A stretch of 64,000 bases of DNA, from positions 1-64,000 of the forward strand of contig JADIIX010000025.1 in assembly GCA_027604505.1 (NCBI GenBank). Direction: 5' to 3'. How positions within the stretch are numbered: position 1 is the first letter of the stretch; each line of letters starts with the position of its first letter. The translations under genes were made by a program, and so were the position numbers. The stretch is from Gonapodya sp. JEL0774. Its lineage: Eukaryota > Monoblepharomycota > Monoblepharidomycetes > Monoblepharidales > Gonapodyaceae. Shown in pieces: positions 13,824-24,630 of the stretch. Below the pieces are notes generated by a model that did not search any database, was not told where the DNA came from, and was given only the letters and a program-made list of their open reading frames with translations.

Positions 13824-15233
13824 TCAATTCAGATCCGTTATGGGTTGTTCAGTGTTAATTCTCTCCGGTCCCACTGCCACCCTTGTCACTTCCGAAGTTC
13901 CGTCCCACCCCCAACACTTTGCCCTCAACTGTGTGGGATCCACCCCAAATCTACGTCCTGGTGGCGGGGCCATTGCGGGCATCTCCCTCCAAACGCTGCC
14001 AACACCAGGCCGGGCAGCCAATTGCACAACGCATCTAGCAGGCGCCTCTTTGAGCAGGCAATCCAGCAAATTCCGCAGTCTTCCGAGGTGGTTGACTATA
14101 TTGTAGTGGTGTAAAGTGATTTTGACGACAAGGCGTCTCAGTGAAGGAAGCAGTCGCATGAGATCTTTTGCGATGAGTCTGACGTCAATTTCAGAGTCCG
14201 AGGAGCCATAATCATTTATGATGGGAATCTGTACGTGGAATACTCGAACAGTGGCCAATGGCTGACATGACGCACTCTCTGGCAACAGCCTGGTGGACCG
14301 ACCTGGGGCAAACACCAAAGGGAGCGTTCCAAGCTCTTGCAGACTTGGAAACATAAGAGGGGCTTGGAAAAAGGACTCTCGTAACTGAATATCGTGTTCG
14401 GGCGGAGGTGCGAACGGAGGTGGGGGTTGCGGTGCGTCGAGCATGAGTGAAGAAATACGAGCCCGCTGAGTCTCCGATATCGCTAACCGTCCCTGAACTA
14501 TTGCTTCCTGGAAGAAGCGACTCCCCAACGGGAAATAACAGTGGCCAGAAAGAGCGATAAGGGACGGAAAGCTCGCCAAGGTGGTTCGAATCAACCTCGT
14601 ACACTCTTGAGCGTCCCGCACAGTTTTGGGACCAGTAACTCGTGTCACTGAATCCATCGCCAAGCTATTTTGAAAGTTCTGCAGCAATATCCATCCTCCT
14701 GCCATGTCGGTGAGGTTAAAATTGGGGACCTTGTTCTTCCTTGTAAACTCTAGCAGCGGTTGAAGGGATCTAATCTCGTCTCCGACGTCCGTTGGGGAGA
14801 CTTCCGCTACAACGATCGACCGTCGCAATCGATCTTCGAGACCAGCGTACTTGGGATAATTCGAACATAATACACCGCTCAACGCTTGCGCTTTGATGCG
14901 GACAAGTAAGTCCGCTGCACTCTCCCACTTCGATTTAATACAAATCGAGAGTGAAAGACAAGTCCATATGGAGTCTCCTGATGTGTGTTGAATGCCAATG
15001 AACCGGTCCAATGACCTGGACAAATAGTCGAAAGCAAAATCCACGTCCACCGTTCCGACGCCGTTCACAGCGACATAGCACGCTACTGCGACATCGTTTC
15101 CTGCGCATCCGGGTATGGCGTCCAGGGAAGCGCTGTACAAGCTTCGGGAGAGTCGGGGTATGACCGAATAGTAAGTTTTAGGCGGAAGAAACCGAAGAAT
15201 ACGGTGCAGGATTTCCAGCGGAAGGTTTTCCAT
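13824..15233 (-). CDS. F-box-like protein
   Basis: An uninterrupted frame of 469 codons. The ATG at 15233 is preferred over an in-frame GTG further out, because the F-box begins right after it: MENLPLEILHRILRFLPPKT, followed by a hydrophobic helix with SRSLYSAS. F-box proteins recruit substrates to SCF ubiquitin ligases through Skp1. The rest has scattered Leu-rich helices (LLPSLRRLVVKITL near the C-terminus) that could be degenerate leucine-rich repeats, but no clear repeat period. Fungal genomes carry many such lone F-box genes. The substrate cannot be predicted. No introns are needed, unlike most neighbours. Confidence 0.65.
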   Translation of the reverse strand: MENLPLEILHRILRFLPPKTYYSVIPRLSRSLYSASLDAIPGCAGNDVAVACYVAVNGVGTVDVDFAFDYLSRSLDRFIGIQHTSGDSIWTCLSLSICIKSKWESAADLLVRIKAQALSGVLCSNYPKYAGLEDRLRRSIVVAEVSPTDVGDEIRSLQPLLEFTRKNKVPNFNLTDMAGGWILLQNFQNSLAMDSVTRVTGPKTVRDAQECTRLIRTTLASFPSLIALSGHCYFPLGSRFFQEAIVQGRLAISETQRARISSLMLDAPQPPPPFAPPPEHDIQLRESFFQAPLMFPSLQELGTLPLVFAPGRSTRLLPESASCQPLATVRVFHVQIPIINDYGSSDSEIDVRLIAKDLMRLLPSLRRLVVKITLHHYNIVNHLGRLRNLLDCLLKEAPARCVVQLAARPGVGSVWREMPAMAPPPGRRFGVDPTQLRAKCWGWDGTSEVTRVAVGPERINTEQPITDLN

Positions 15234-15432
15234 GATGTAAAGAGCGCCCACGCTCTATACGTTGGCTGCACTGTGTTAGGATCGTGAATTATTATATTGT
15301 GGTCATCGGATCTGGACTTGTACGTAAGTGGATGGTGCACGGTAATTTTAGCCGTTTCCACTGAGAGGAAAAAGTTCATTTCAAAACGCATTCTCGCCTA
15401 TGTTATCTCGCAGTATCTCATCTTCTCTTAAT

Positions 15433-17184
15433 ATGGACGCGACCGGCGTCGCGCCCACAAACATTTTTCCTTCGGCGGGGTTGGCTGCAGTCCTGCTGGC
15501 TCCAGTCCCAACGCTTCAGGTTCGCAAATTCATATCATCTGGATCAACTGTTGAGAGCGAGAAAACAAAGAGTTTTGAGCCTCTGACGATAAAAGGGGTG
15601 GTGTTCAAGAACAGGATCTGAGGGGTGAGTTACCTGTTGATCGCTGCCATGCAAATGTCTGTCATTCCTCAAAACACTTTTTATTTCGTGCAGAGCCTGA
15701 TGTGTCAGTACTCGAGTGAGAACGGTGGGTTTGCTCACAGTCTCCATCTGCTGAATGTGGGAAACTGAATGACATGAGTGTGATTTGATACTGGTGAAGT
15801 CAGGCTTCTTGAACTCTTGGCACCTACAAAACGCTAGTGCGCGGATAGACTGCAGCAAATAACAGTATTTGAGCTCAACGTGCGTGCTCTGTACTTAGCA
15901 GGGTCGTTCGCGGCGAGATGTGCAGGGCTTTTGATGATCGAAGCTACTGGTGAGGCGAGCCCTGTGAATGCAGTTCTATCAGCACAGCGCAAAAGTCTGA
16001 TTTCTTCGCAAAACCTGGTGACATTGTAGGACCTTCTGCTGTCGCGTACTCGGACAAATCGGGCGTGCCCCGAGAGACCTCACAAGACGACCTCGATACC
16101 ATCGTCCAAGCCTTCACAGAGGCAGCGACAAGGGCAGACAGGGCCGGTTTCGATGTTTTGGAGATTCATGGCGCACGTGAGTGCATGATGCGCGACAGTA
16201 TGCATCGAAGTTCTCAGCGCAACAACAGATGGATACTTGATCCACAACTTTCTGTCCGGCCACAGCAACAAACGGACGGATGAATAGTACGTTTCTCAGG
16301 AAGTCTCTATACTATCCAAATTCTTGGCACTGATCGGATTTTTTCGTGGTAGCGGCGGCTCCCTCGAGAACCGTGCCCGTCTTCTGTACGTACCGTATTA
16401 CAAAGGCGGTCCGCGATGTGTGGCCCCAACGCAAGCCGCCTTTTACCCGCCTCCCCAGCACCGACTAGTTTGAAAGTACGGATCCGGATGGATGGGAAGT
16501 CGAACAGACGGTGAGAGTGGCCAGGGAGGTATGTGGGGCCCAAGGCTTCACTCCGATTCTCACGGTTCAATCCGTGCAACGTTCCACCAGCTTCACAAAC
16601 TGGGTGTGGACCTTCTCGACTGCTCTTCCGGGGGCAATTCTACAAAGCAGCGCCTGTCCTATTCACCAGGATATAATGCCGAGTTTGCAGTTCGAGTACG
16701 CCCGGAAGTCCCTGGTCTGCTGACAGCGCCTGTAGGGATGATCACTGACGGGAACCAGGCTGAACGGCTTTCACGAAAAGAGAGGTGCGGCGCGGTTTTT
16801 GTGGCCAGGGGTTTCTTGAGAGATGCAGGAATGGTATTGAGGTGGGGAGAAGATTTGGGAGCCGAAGTACAAAGGGTGAGTTCACATATATCAACTTTCA
16901 AAGTACCGGAGATTCGATCAAAGTCAATATCCGACGAAAATGAACTACGTGCTTGATTCCTTCAGCCAGTGAGTTGCTAATGAATTGGCGGTGCGATCCG
17001 CTGAAACACTATCGTAACGGGATCCAATTTGCAAAAGCTTCAATACTCTCGTGCCGAGCCCCATATTCACGACAAGTCTACCCACCCAGAAGCACTGAAG
17101 CCGTGCGATCAGCTGGTGGACCACGTCGTGGATAGAGGAGCCGAAGGGGGTTCGCTGGTCGTAGACGGCAAGGGTTCGGTATAA
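15433..17184 (+). pseudogene. Broken old yellow enzyme (NamA/YqjM-type)
   Basis: Remains of a second OYE, related to the gene at 7847-9588. Exon 1 from ATG 15433 reads FEPLTIKGVVFKNRI, then an in-frame TGA. After the intron comes LMCQYSSENGGF, keeping the usual Cys. Further exons read ARCAGLLMIEAT, PSAVAYSDKSGVP, AGFDVLEIHGA, DGYLIHNFLSGHSNKRTDE, YGGSLENRAR, VDLLDCSSGGN, YSPGYNAEFAVRVRPE and VGMITDGNQAER. A plausible final exon starts LQYSRAEPH and ends at 17184. About 70 residues expected between the MIEAT and PSAV blocks, including the first substrate-site His region (QLxHxGRK), cannot be found. The stop plus the missing block argue for a pseudogene, although splice sites are still well kept, so the decay is recent. 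Confidence 0.75.
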
Positions 17185-18715
17185 GTGTTTTCAAGCAAGA
17201 GTAAGAATGACGTGAATACTCGTGGACTTTCTTGTACAATTTTTGATGGTCAAACAAGCCTTGAGCCTTGAGCCTTTCCATTGTCAAAGGGACTCTCGAC
17301 GATACAAAATTCGAAGGCAGACACCCCAAAGACGCGTCCCACGAAACATTCATCATCATTTGTACAACGACAATGGCGCGCCTGGTCACTAGTCCAGTAC
17401 AAACGGTGGTGAGTAACTGGGTGTCATCTGCATCAAGATTCATGCCCGCACTACCGCCAGTCACGCGTGACATGATTTGTTGGCAACTGCCGTCATCCAT
17501 CTATCTATCAGCGATCATGCCCCAAACACTGCGAGCTCGTGGTTCCCCAGCCAGCAACGTCCGTGTCTGATCGTAGTACAATGTGATGACTCTACGGCTC
17601 ATTGGTCAACTGTCCTTCATGTCCTGGCTTCATGCCGATCTGCTGGTCGGGGAATCGGATCGAATTCGAATCCACACAATGGCACACATCTCGATCGTGG
17701 AAGAAGCGTGGTTGTGTTGGCATACGCCAGGAGCGTGGAGGGACGGGCCACCTTGGATGTAGATGTAGATCGCAAGTCTCAAACTGATGTCTTCCCGATC
17801 TTCATTTTGTGAAGATTACGTGTACATTTTGTATTCATGATGAGACGTGAAGTCTTGTGTTTGCCTCCGTCCGTCCGACAGGCCCTACGCAAGGCCTAAT
17901 AAATATCATTGAATATTCATGGGGAGAGCACCGATCCACCGATTTCATCCACCGACGGAGCAAAAAAACTTTATCTATCATGGCCGATGACTCCTCATTC
18001 GATATTTTTGATTGTCGGATTGTAATCCGTACCGTTGGACGGCAACATTCTGCATACAAGACAGATGTGCTAGGAGAGGAAGCACCTGTCGCTAGCAATC
18101 TAAAAGCAACTTCTTTACTGTTATACGGGTATGCTGTCCAGTTGACACTGCTTCTCTGCGGGGCTAGTACGCACTGCCATGACCACCAGTACACAATTTT
18201 CCAACCCCCCATCAGCTCCGGAAAAACAACAGCGAATTCTGCATTTAAATTCTCACAACTGCGCTTTTCGATTCCTGTCCGACGAATCGTCTTCGTATTC
18301 CCTCTTTGTGTTGACGTTGTGTTTCTTTCAATCCCGTTATCGGTGCTGTGCCACTGCTCTGTGCCACAGCCTGCCTGACCCATCTTTTGGCTCACACACA
18401 GAAACGCGTTTTCCGTCACCTTCCACACACTCGGATTCAATCCCCCTTGCCAAAGGTGAGCGAGCACACAACCGAAACGCCATGAGCGGACACCTTTGAA
18501 TTGAATTCGCCTGGCGCCGGCGATGGCGGCGATTACAGCTGGAGATGGCGAGGGGAGGGCCACCGTTGGTGGTGGTGTCGGCTTGTTTGGGCAAAGGCGG
18601 GCGTTTTCGTAGTTCAAATGGGAATCAAAACCCGTGTTGACCCGTTGAATTTACAATCTTCGTTATCTCTCCAACATCAGGCGTTCCTCGTTTTCATTTC
18701 AATCCGCTGCCAGAA
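17185..18715. other. Intergenic stretch between OYE remnant and glutamine synthetase
   Basis: Contains an ATG-started plus-strand frame at 17981-18378 (about 130 codons, hydrophobic C-terminal half) with no recognised family. A short stretch of it is repeated 3' of the glutamine synthetase gene. The last 200 bases should be the glutamine synthetase promoter and leader. Minus-strand frames here show no motifs. Confidence 0.45.
18060..18150 (+). repeat. Direct repeat copy A, 5' of glutamine synthetase III
   Basis: Begins GACAGATGTGCTAGGAGAGG and is about 80% identical by eye to copy B at 22862-22947, same orientation, with a small gap. The blocks around CTAGGAGAGGA, CTGTCGCTAG and GGTATGCTGTCC match best. 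Part lies in the small frame 17981-18378. Confidence 0.6.
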
Positions 18716-21700
18716 ATGTCCCGCCAAGAAGCCACCATCGCCCAGACCGAGAAGTGGGTAGAGCAAACAAACCTGTCGACCGCACGTTTTGATTGAAAAT
18801 ATCGACGCTCATGGTCGAATTTGCTTTCTTTTCCTTTCTCGTGCTATTTCCATTCACTCGTGTTTTGTTCCACATCTCCCCTCTCCCTCATCAACACGCA
18901 CACCCGCGTCCACCCCCAGGCCCATCCGTAGCGTCACGTTCCCGCAGACGAGCCGCGGCCACCCCGAGTCCCTGGCCAACTTCTACAGCGAGAACGTCTT
19001 CACGCTCAAGAAGATGCAGGAGACCCTCCCGAAGCCCATCTACGCAAAGTTCTTGCAGCAGACCAAGGTACGTGGCGGTGTTTTTAATGGGATCTGCGTG
19101 TTCGCGTGGGTGGAATTTTTTTAGAGTTCGTGATGAAGATGGTGAAACGGATATCGGTTGTGGAGGTGGGGGGTTTTCCCGTGTCGGACGATGTCCTTCG
19201 GGAAGAGGAAGCCAGGACACGAAGTTGTCTCTTGACGAATCGATCCGATAGTCGGGATGTCTCTCGACGATTCGATTCGATCGCCTCGACCCGACCCTGT
19301 TCCAATTCATTTTCGTACCAACCTCACTAATGCTTTCCACTTACTGATTCCTTTCCTTCACACCTTACCAATGGTTTCCACCATCATCATCCCGCCCTGA
19401 TGCTCGACTCATTTGTTTTCAATTTCATTCGTGTTTGCTCTTGCTCCTGCTCCCAGGGCCGCGGCAACATCGACAAGCCCACCGCCGAAGCCATCGGCCA
19501 CGCGGTGCGCGTGTGGGCCCAAGATCGGTGAGTGGGAGATTGAATGTCTATGCTTGTCAGATGTTTTTATGGTCAAACTGTCACTACCGGATCGGTTCTG
19601 TCTCTTCGGACACCGTTGTGTTTGTCCTGGGCTCACATCCCTTTTCATCTCCACTAAACCCTCCCCACTCTCCATCTCCTCCATCCCAGCGGCGCCACCC
19701 ACTTCACCCACTGGTTCCAGCCCATGACCGACGCGACAGCCGAGAAGCACGACTCGTTCCTCTCGCTCAAGTCCGTCGTGACCGCCAACGGCGAAGAGGT
19801 GATCCCCTTCGACGCCTTCTCGGGCGGACAGCTCCTCCAGTCCGAGCCAGACGCGTCGTCGTTCCCCTCGGGGGGACGGAGGACCACGTTTGAGGCTAGG
19901 GGGTACACGATTTGGGATCCGATGAGGTGGGTTGGCGTGGTTGGGTGGTGGAGAGGGGCGATACATTCGAGTGGGTGGGTCGGGGTTTGTGGTGGAGTGG
20001 TGTTTGTCGTGTGTGATCGCTTTTCATCGTCCATCGTTTTGCCGGAAATCCCTACATGAATCACAAACATCGCTGCTGACCGCTTTGCTTTTCTTTTTTT
20101 GTCTCGCTCTTCCACTCCGATCGTCTCTCCCTCTCCCTTCAGCCCCATGTTCCTCGAAGAAGGCCCGCACGGCACCACCGTCCTCTACATCCCCTGCGTC
20201 TTCATCTCCTACTACGGTGAAGCCCTCGACGAGAAGACCGTCCTTCTCCGCTCCAACGAGGCCGTCTCCCGGAACACGGTCCGCCTCCTCCACCTCATCG
20301 GCGAGACCGACGTCAAGCGCGTCTACACCACACTGGGAACCGAGCAGGAATACTTCCTCGTGGACCGTTCGTTGTACCAGATGAGGCCCGACTTGTTGCT
20401 TACAGGACGCACCCTCATTGGGGCGGTCCCGCCAAAGCACCAGCAGCTCGAGGACCACTACTTCGGAAGGATCCCCGGAAAGGTCCTTGCGTGTGTTTCG
20501 GAAGCCGAGATGGAGTGCTGGAAGCTCGGTGTGCCGCTCAAGACTCGTCACAACGAGGTAGGTAGGAGGGGATGTGATGTGGGGGTGATGGACTGCGGGG
20601 AGGGGGGTATGAGAAGAGGGGTTCGAGCAGTCAAAATTTTTAAAATCGCTGTCTATTTTCCCTTTCTTCTACCATGCAGGTCGCTCCCTCTCAGTTCGAG
20701 GTCGCTCCCATCTTCGAGGAGTCCAGCCAGGCGGTTGACCACAACCTGCTCACGATGATGACCCTCAGCCGCATCGCCAACAGGTACTCGCTCAAGGTGG
20801 GTACCAAGGGGCGCAAAACTCTGAAGGCGGATTGCGGTTTATGCTGGGTTGAAAGAATTGAACTGATTTAGAGAACCTGTTTCCTTTTGTTATCTGTCGT
20901 GGTAATGATCATCGTAGGCTCTCTTCCACGAGAAACCATTCAAGGGTGTCAACGGATCCGGCAAGCGTGAGTCATCCATAACATTCACAGCATACTCTAT
21001 CGAGCACCATATCGAGTCTCTATCTAATGTGTTTTATCACGTTTCCATCCCACTGCTCCAGACTGCAACTGGTCCGTCGCCACGGACCTCGGCGACAACC
21101 TCCTCGACCCTACGGTCCGCCCCGAGACCAACTACCGTTTCCTCATCTTCCTGTGTGCCATCCTCCGCGGTGTACACCTTCACGCCGGAGTTTTGCGCGC
21201 CGGTATCGCCTCCGCGTCCAACGACATGCGTCTCGGTGCCAACGAGGCCCCGCCAGGTATTATCTCGGCCTTCTTGGGCGAGCAGCTATCCGAGGTGCTC
21301 GCCGCCATCTACGAGAACAGGGACGTCAAGAGCTTCTCGGTTCCGAGCGTGCAGAGTGTCAAGGTCGGCGGAACCGTGCTCGACCTCAAGGTGAGTTGTC
21401 CCAACCGATTTCAGTGGAGTCACGGAAGCCCTCTCACTCATAAAACATATCCACGTCTTTTTCTGACTCGCCTCAGATCTCCACCCTCCCGACCGTCCCC
21501 CGTGACCTGACGGACCGCAACCGCACCAGCCCCTTCGCCTTCACCGGCAACAAGTTCGAGTTCCGTGCCGTGGGATCCCGTCAGAACCCGTCCTGGCCCG
21601 TTACCATCCTCAACTCTATCGTGGCGTCGGCTTTGTCGGACGTGTGCGACATGTTAGAGAAGCAGAAGGGCAGCAAGGTGGGTATGGTTACACGGTCGGG

Positions 21701-22672
21701 TGTTTGAACCGTTTGAGCGGGGGATCGGGAGCGGGAACGATATCCTCAAATGTTGTCTGTGTTCCGCTCGCCCTCTCACAGGCTGTCGCCTCGGTCGATG
21801 ACATCCTCGCCGTTGTCCGCGCGCTGTACAAGGAGCACAAGGCCGTCATCTTCGAGGGCGACAACTACTCCGCCGAATGGGCTGCCGAGGCCGAGAAGCG
21901 TGGTCTCCCCAATATCAAGAAGGCCGTCGAGGCGTTCAAGATGCTCAAGGAGCCCTCTCACGTCAAGGTTCTGACCAAGGAATCCGGCGTCTTCACCGAG
22001 GAAGAGCTTACCTCGCGCTACCACATCCTGCTGGAGAAGTACATCAAGGAAATCGCTATCGAGGTGAGGAGGTTTTGTTTCATAGAGATAAAGATTTTGT
22101 TGTTTCACAATGTACTCACAATGGTCGTTCTTTCTCTTTTGCTCAGGCCGGCACTCTCAAAACCATGATTGTGCAAGGCGTCCTCCCCGCCTCATACGAG
22201 TACCGTCTCGCTCTCGCCACCACCGTCAAAGCCGTCAAGGACGCCGGCGGCGACCCTGGCGTCGAGAAAGCGGCGTTGGACGCTGTCGGTGTGCACCTTT
22301 CCAAGATCCAGCCCCTGGTCAAGAAGCTCGATGAGGCCATTGCACACTTGAGCGACAAGCACGGCGACGAGGAGGAGCACTCGGTCTACGCTGCGTACAC
22401 TGTTGTCCCGCTTATGGAGGACATCCGAGTCGAGGCTGACAGGTAAGCTCCGAGCGGTGTTGGCGATCCTTGAATTGACATATGATTAACTTGCAAACGT
22501 GCGACGAACTTTGCTCTGGTAGTCTCGAGGAACTAGTCGCTGACAAGTACTGGCCGTACCCCAAGGTGAGTAGCAAACTCGTACAATACCCCATTGTCCG
22601 TCCCTCTTGGCGTGAATGTTAATCCTTCGTTCATTCCAACAGTACCACGAGATCCTCTTCGGCCACGCCTAA
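18716..22672 (+). CDS. glnN-like (GSIII): Glutamine synthetase type III
   Basis: ATP-dependent synthesis of glutamine from glutamate and ammonia, by the large GSIII form (about 700 residues; bacterial and some protist types) instead of the short GSII usual in fungi. From ATG 18716 about eleven exons can be joined. Visible signatures: [10 protein letters not shown] near the N-terminus, [46 protein letters not shown] (glutamate/metal site), [45 protein letters not shown] (ATP/metal loop), [18 protein letters not shown] and a helical C-terminus ending [10 protein letters not shown]. The first intron splits [13 protein letters not shown] from PIRSVTF. Codons favour C/G at third positions far more than in neighbours, as expected for strong expression. 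The enzyme is probably cytosolic; no transit peptide is evident. All key acidic and His residues seem present. Confidence 0.95.
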
Positions 22673-22822
22673 AGTGCAGTGTTATCGTTCAATCGCTAAT
22701 AGAAGGGGAGTCCTTTTGGTGTGTCGTTTGAGGTTGTTATCAAGTTGGCTTCGATGAGGTGTTTGGGATCCTTGATGGAACCGGTGTATTCTATCTTCTG
22801 TACCATCTTCTGTGCGGTTGAT

Positions 22823-22833
22823 AATAAAATAAA
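22823..22833 (+). terminator. Polyadenylation signals of glutamine synthetase gene
   Basis: Two overlapping AATAAA hexamers lie about 150 nt after the stop codon, in a T/G-rich context. Confidence 0.55.
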
Positions 22834-22861
22834 GTCATCCGCGTGAATATTATTGTTTAAA

Positions 22862-22947
22862 GACAGAAATACTAGGAGAGGATGAGCCTGTCGCTAGTAA
22901 TCTATAAGCAACTTAGAGACGGTATGCTGTCCCGTTGACTGTACGCC
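22862..22947 (+). repeat. Direct repeat copy B, 3' of glutamine synthetase III
   Basis: Same orientation as copy A (18060-18150) and about 4.8 kb away, so the pair brackets the glutamine synthetase gene. Where copy A reads as LGEEAPVASNLKAT, copy B reads LGEDEPVASNL followed by a stop. Several differences are silent, as if both once coded. Confidence 0.6.
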
Positions 22948-23086
22948 GGTATTGTTGTTGTCCGTCTGGTGCCGGAAATGTTTTGGGGGGGCATTTGGCC
23001 GTCCAGTGCCGCCAGCTGGGGATCAAGAACGTCTAGAGCACCGAACGGTCCCCTTCGCCCAGCAAGAGCGCTTTCTATTTTCAAAC

Positions 23087-24369
23087 ATGCTTTCACCATC
23101 GGAAAATGAAGTCCAGATCCCCACCCGGGACGCTCTGGAGGGGAAAATGTCCCCCGGCGTCACCGAGGTTCCAACGAGTCCTCAAGACCAGACGACTGCC
23201 AACTCGACCTTGAAGCCATATTCTATCTCTTCCTTCCCAGAACTTCCTACAGCTCGCCCTGAGCGCAATCCTGATTGTGCTCCGTTCCGGTTTACGCTCT
23301 TGGCGGACAGTGCCGTCAAAATATCTGCAGACAAGGAGGTGCGAGAGTTGTTCCCCAAATGGTGAGAGTCGCATGAAGTATGTGTTTTCATACACTCGAC
23401 GAGCCCTCACCATGTCGCTCGTACCTCTCGAATTCATAGGGGGTTGGACCAAAACATGTACATCAAGCGCTTCTTGTTCGACCAGCCTTTCGCAGAGTAT
23501 ATGGCTCCCATCTTTCTGAAAGATTTGTTCGACCATGGAAATACTACATCGTCATTAAAGGTGGTTCTCGAGGATATCTTGGGACCGCAATTGAATCGCC
23601 ATCGAATTGAATGAAGTACGGTTTCGCCTGTGCACCATTTGGACAGGTCATCGGGTCGCGAGATACATGGAGCTCAATGGGTCCGGTCTCCAGCGTCAAG
23701 TATGAATCTGTGAAAACTACTTTCACTGACATGCAGGTGTTTCGGAAACTCTTTGACAATGGTACGTTCGGTTGTGCAAGCTCGGAAAGTCGGAACTGTC
23801 GGAACACTGGATTAAACAGGCTGAATCCTTGTCACTTTGCACACAGGTATCGTACGACCAGATGGCTCTATTCGCAAGTGCTTCGACGTGTACCACTCCT
23901 CGGGTCTTCTTCTCTCGGATCTTCTTCGATGTGCTCTTGTCGACGAGACTTCAGAACACTACGACGTGTTCACCACGGCCGATCGCAAAGAGCTGTTGCT
24001 CAAATGCTTCGCACACCTGGCGCTTGGTGGCAAACTGTGCCAGTACGAAGACGAGGTGGAGCCCTACACGACCTTGGCGAAAAAGGTGTACCGAGAGCTC
24101 GTGAGGTAGGTCTCCAACTCTCTCTGTTTTAGGAAACTGCATTCGTTTGTTTGCTCTGAATAACATGTCTCAACAGCATCACCAAGGACACTACGACCTC
24201 ACCTCCAACGATCTCCATCCCCTCTCTTGCATATTCCATCACCAACCTTGAGTGCACTACATCACCACTCTTTCCATCGCAACACGTACAAAACTTCTGC
24301 TATGTGGTAATCGAACCTTCCAAGCGATGGGTGACTGTGTGGTACCACGCCAGTTCAGGATATTATTAG
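23087..24369 (+). CDS. CFAP300: CFAP300-like cilia- and flagella-associated protein
   Basis: CFAP300 (human C11orf70) is a cytoplasmic factor needed to assemble axonemal dynein arms. From ATG 23087 the product has a disordered N-terminus of about 65 residues, then PFRFTLLADSAVKISADKEV and, after an intron, YIKRFLFDQPFAEYMAPIFL. A later exon covers SVKYESVKTTFTDMQVFRKL, the next has GIVRPDGSIRKCFDVYHSSG, the hallmark LALGGKLCQYEDEVEPYTT and KKVYRELVR. The final exon reads NFCYVVIEPSKRWVTVWYHA and stops at 24367-24369. Order and spacing match the animal protein, which is about 267 residues; this one is slightly longer. Its presence implies that the organism builds motile flagella, as zoosporic fungi do. 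The exact join near 23560-23640 is uncertain. Confidence 0.88.
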
Positions 24370-24534
24370 CGAGAGTTACCGTTTACCATCCAAGCACTGA
24401 TTGTAATGGGAAACAAAGAAAAGTTGATAGCGCAACAAATTGTTTGAGGGGGTATCAACGTCATCAAGTGTAAATTTCAATCTTCCCGATATGGCAATTC
24501 CACGTTTTCCCGGTTGAGTTTTGCGGGGAAGCGT

Positions 24535-24552
24535 CCCCCCCCCCCTTTTTTT
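24535..24552. repeat. C/T homopolymer tract
   Basis: A run of about 11 C followed by 7 T shortly before the VIT copy 2 start; simple sequence in the presumed promoter or leader. Confidence 0.7.
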
Positions 24553-24630
24553 CATTGGTCAGCACGGAGTTCATAGTTCGTGTTCTATTTTCAGCAAAAC
24601 CCACCTGTCTGGAAAAAAAAGAGCTTCCCC

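Larger units (their letters stand above)
22673..23086. other. 3' flank of glutamine synthetase and 5' flank of CFAP300
   Basis: Holds the polyadenylation signals at 22823-22833, the repeat copy B, and the presumed CFAP300 promoter. No further gene is seen. Confidence 0.5.

Noticed and set aside
17835-18617. 260-codon minus-strand frame upstream of glutamine synthetase
   Set aside because: No motif and no ATG-supported start; overlaps the direct repeat.
24535-24552. C/T tract considered as a transposon or poly-A end
   Set aside because: No target-site duplication or coding remnants nearby; simple homopolymer.
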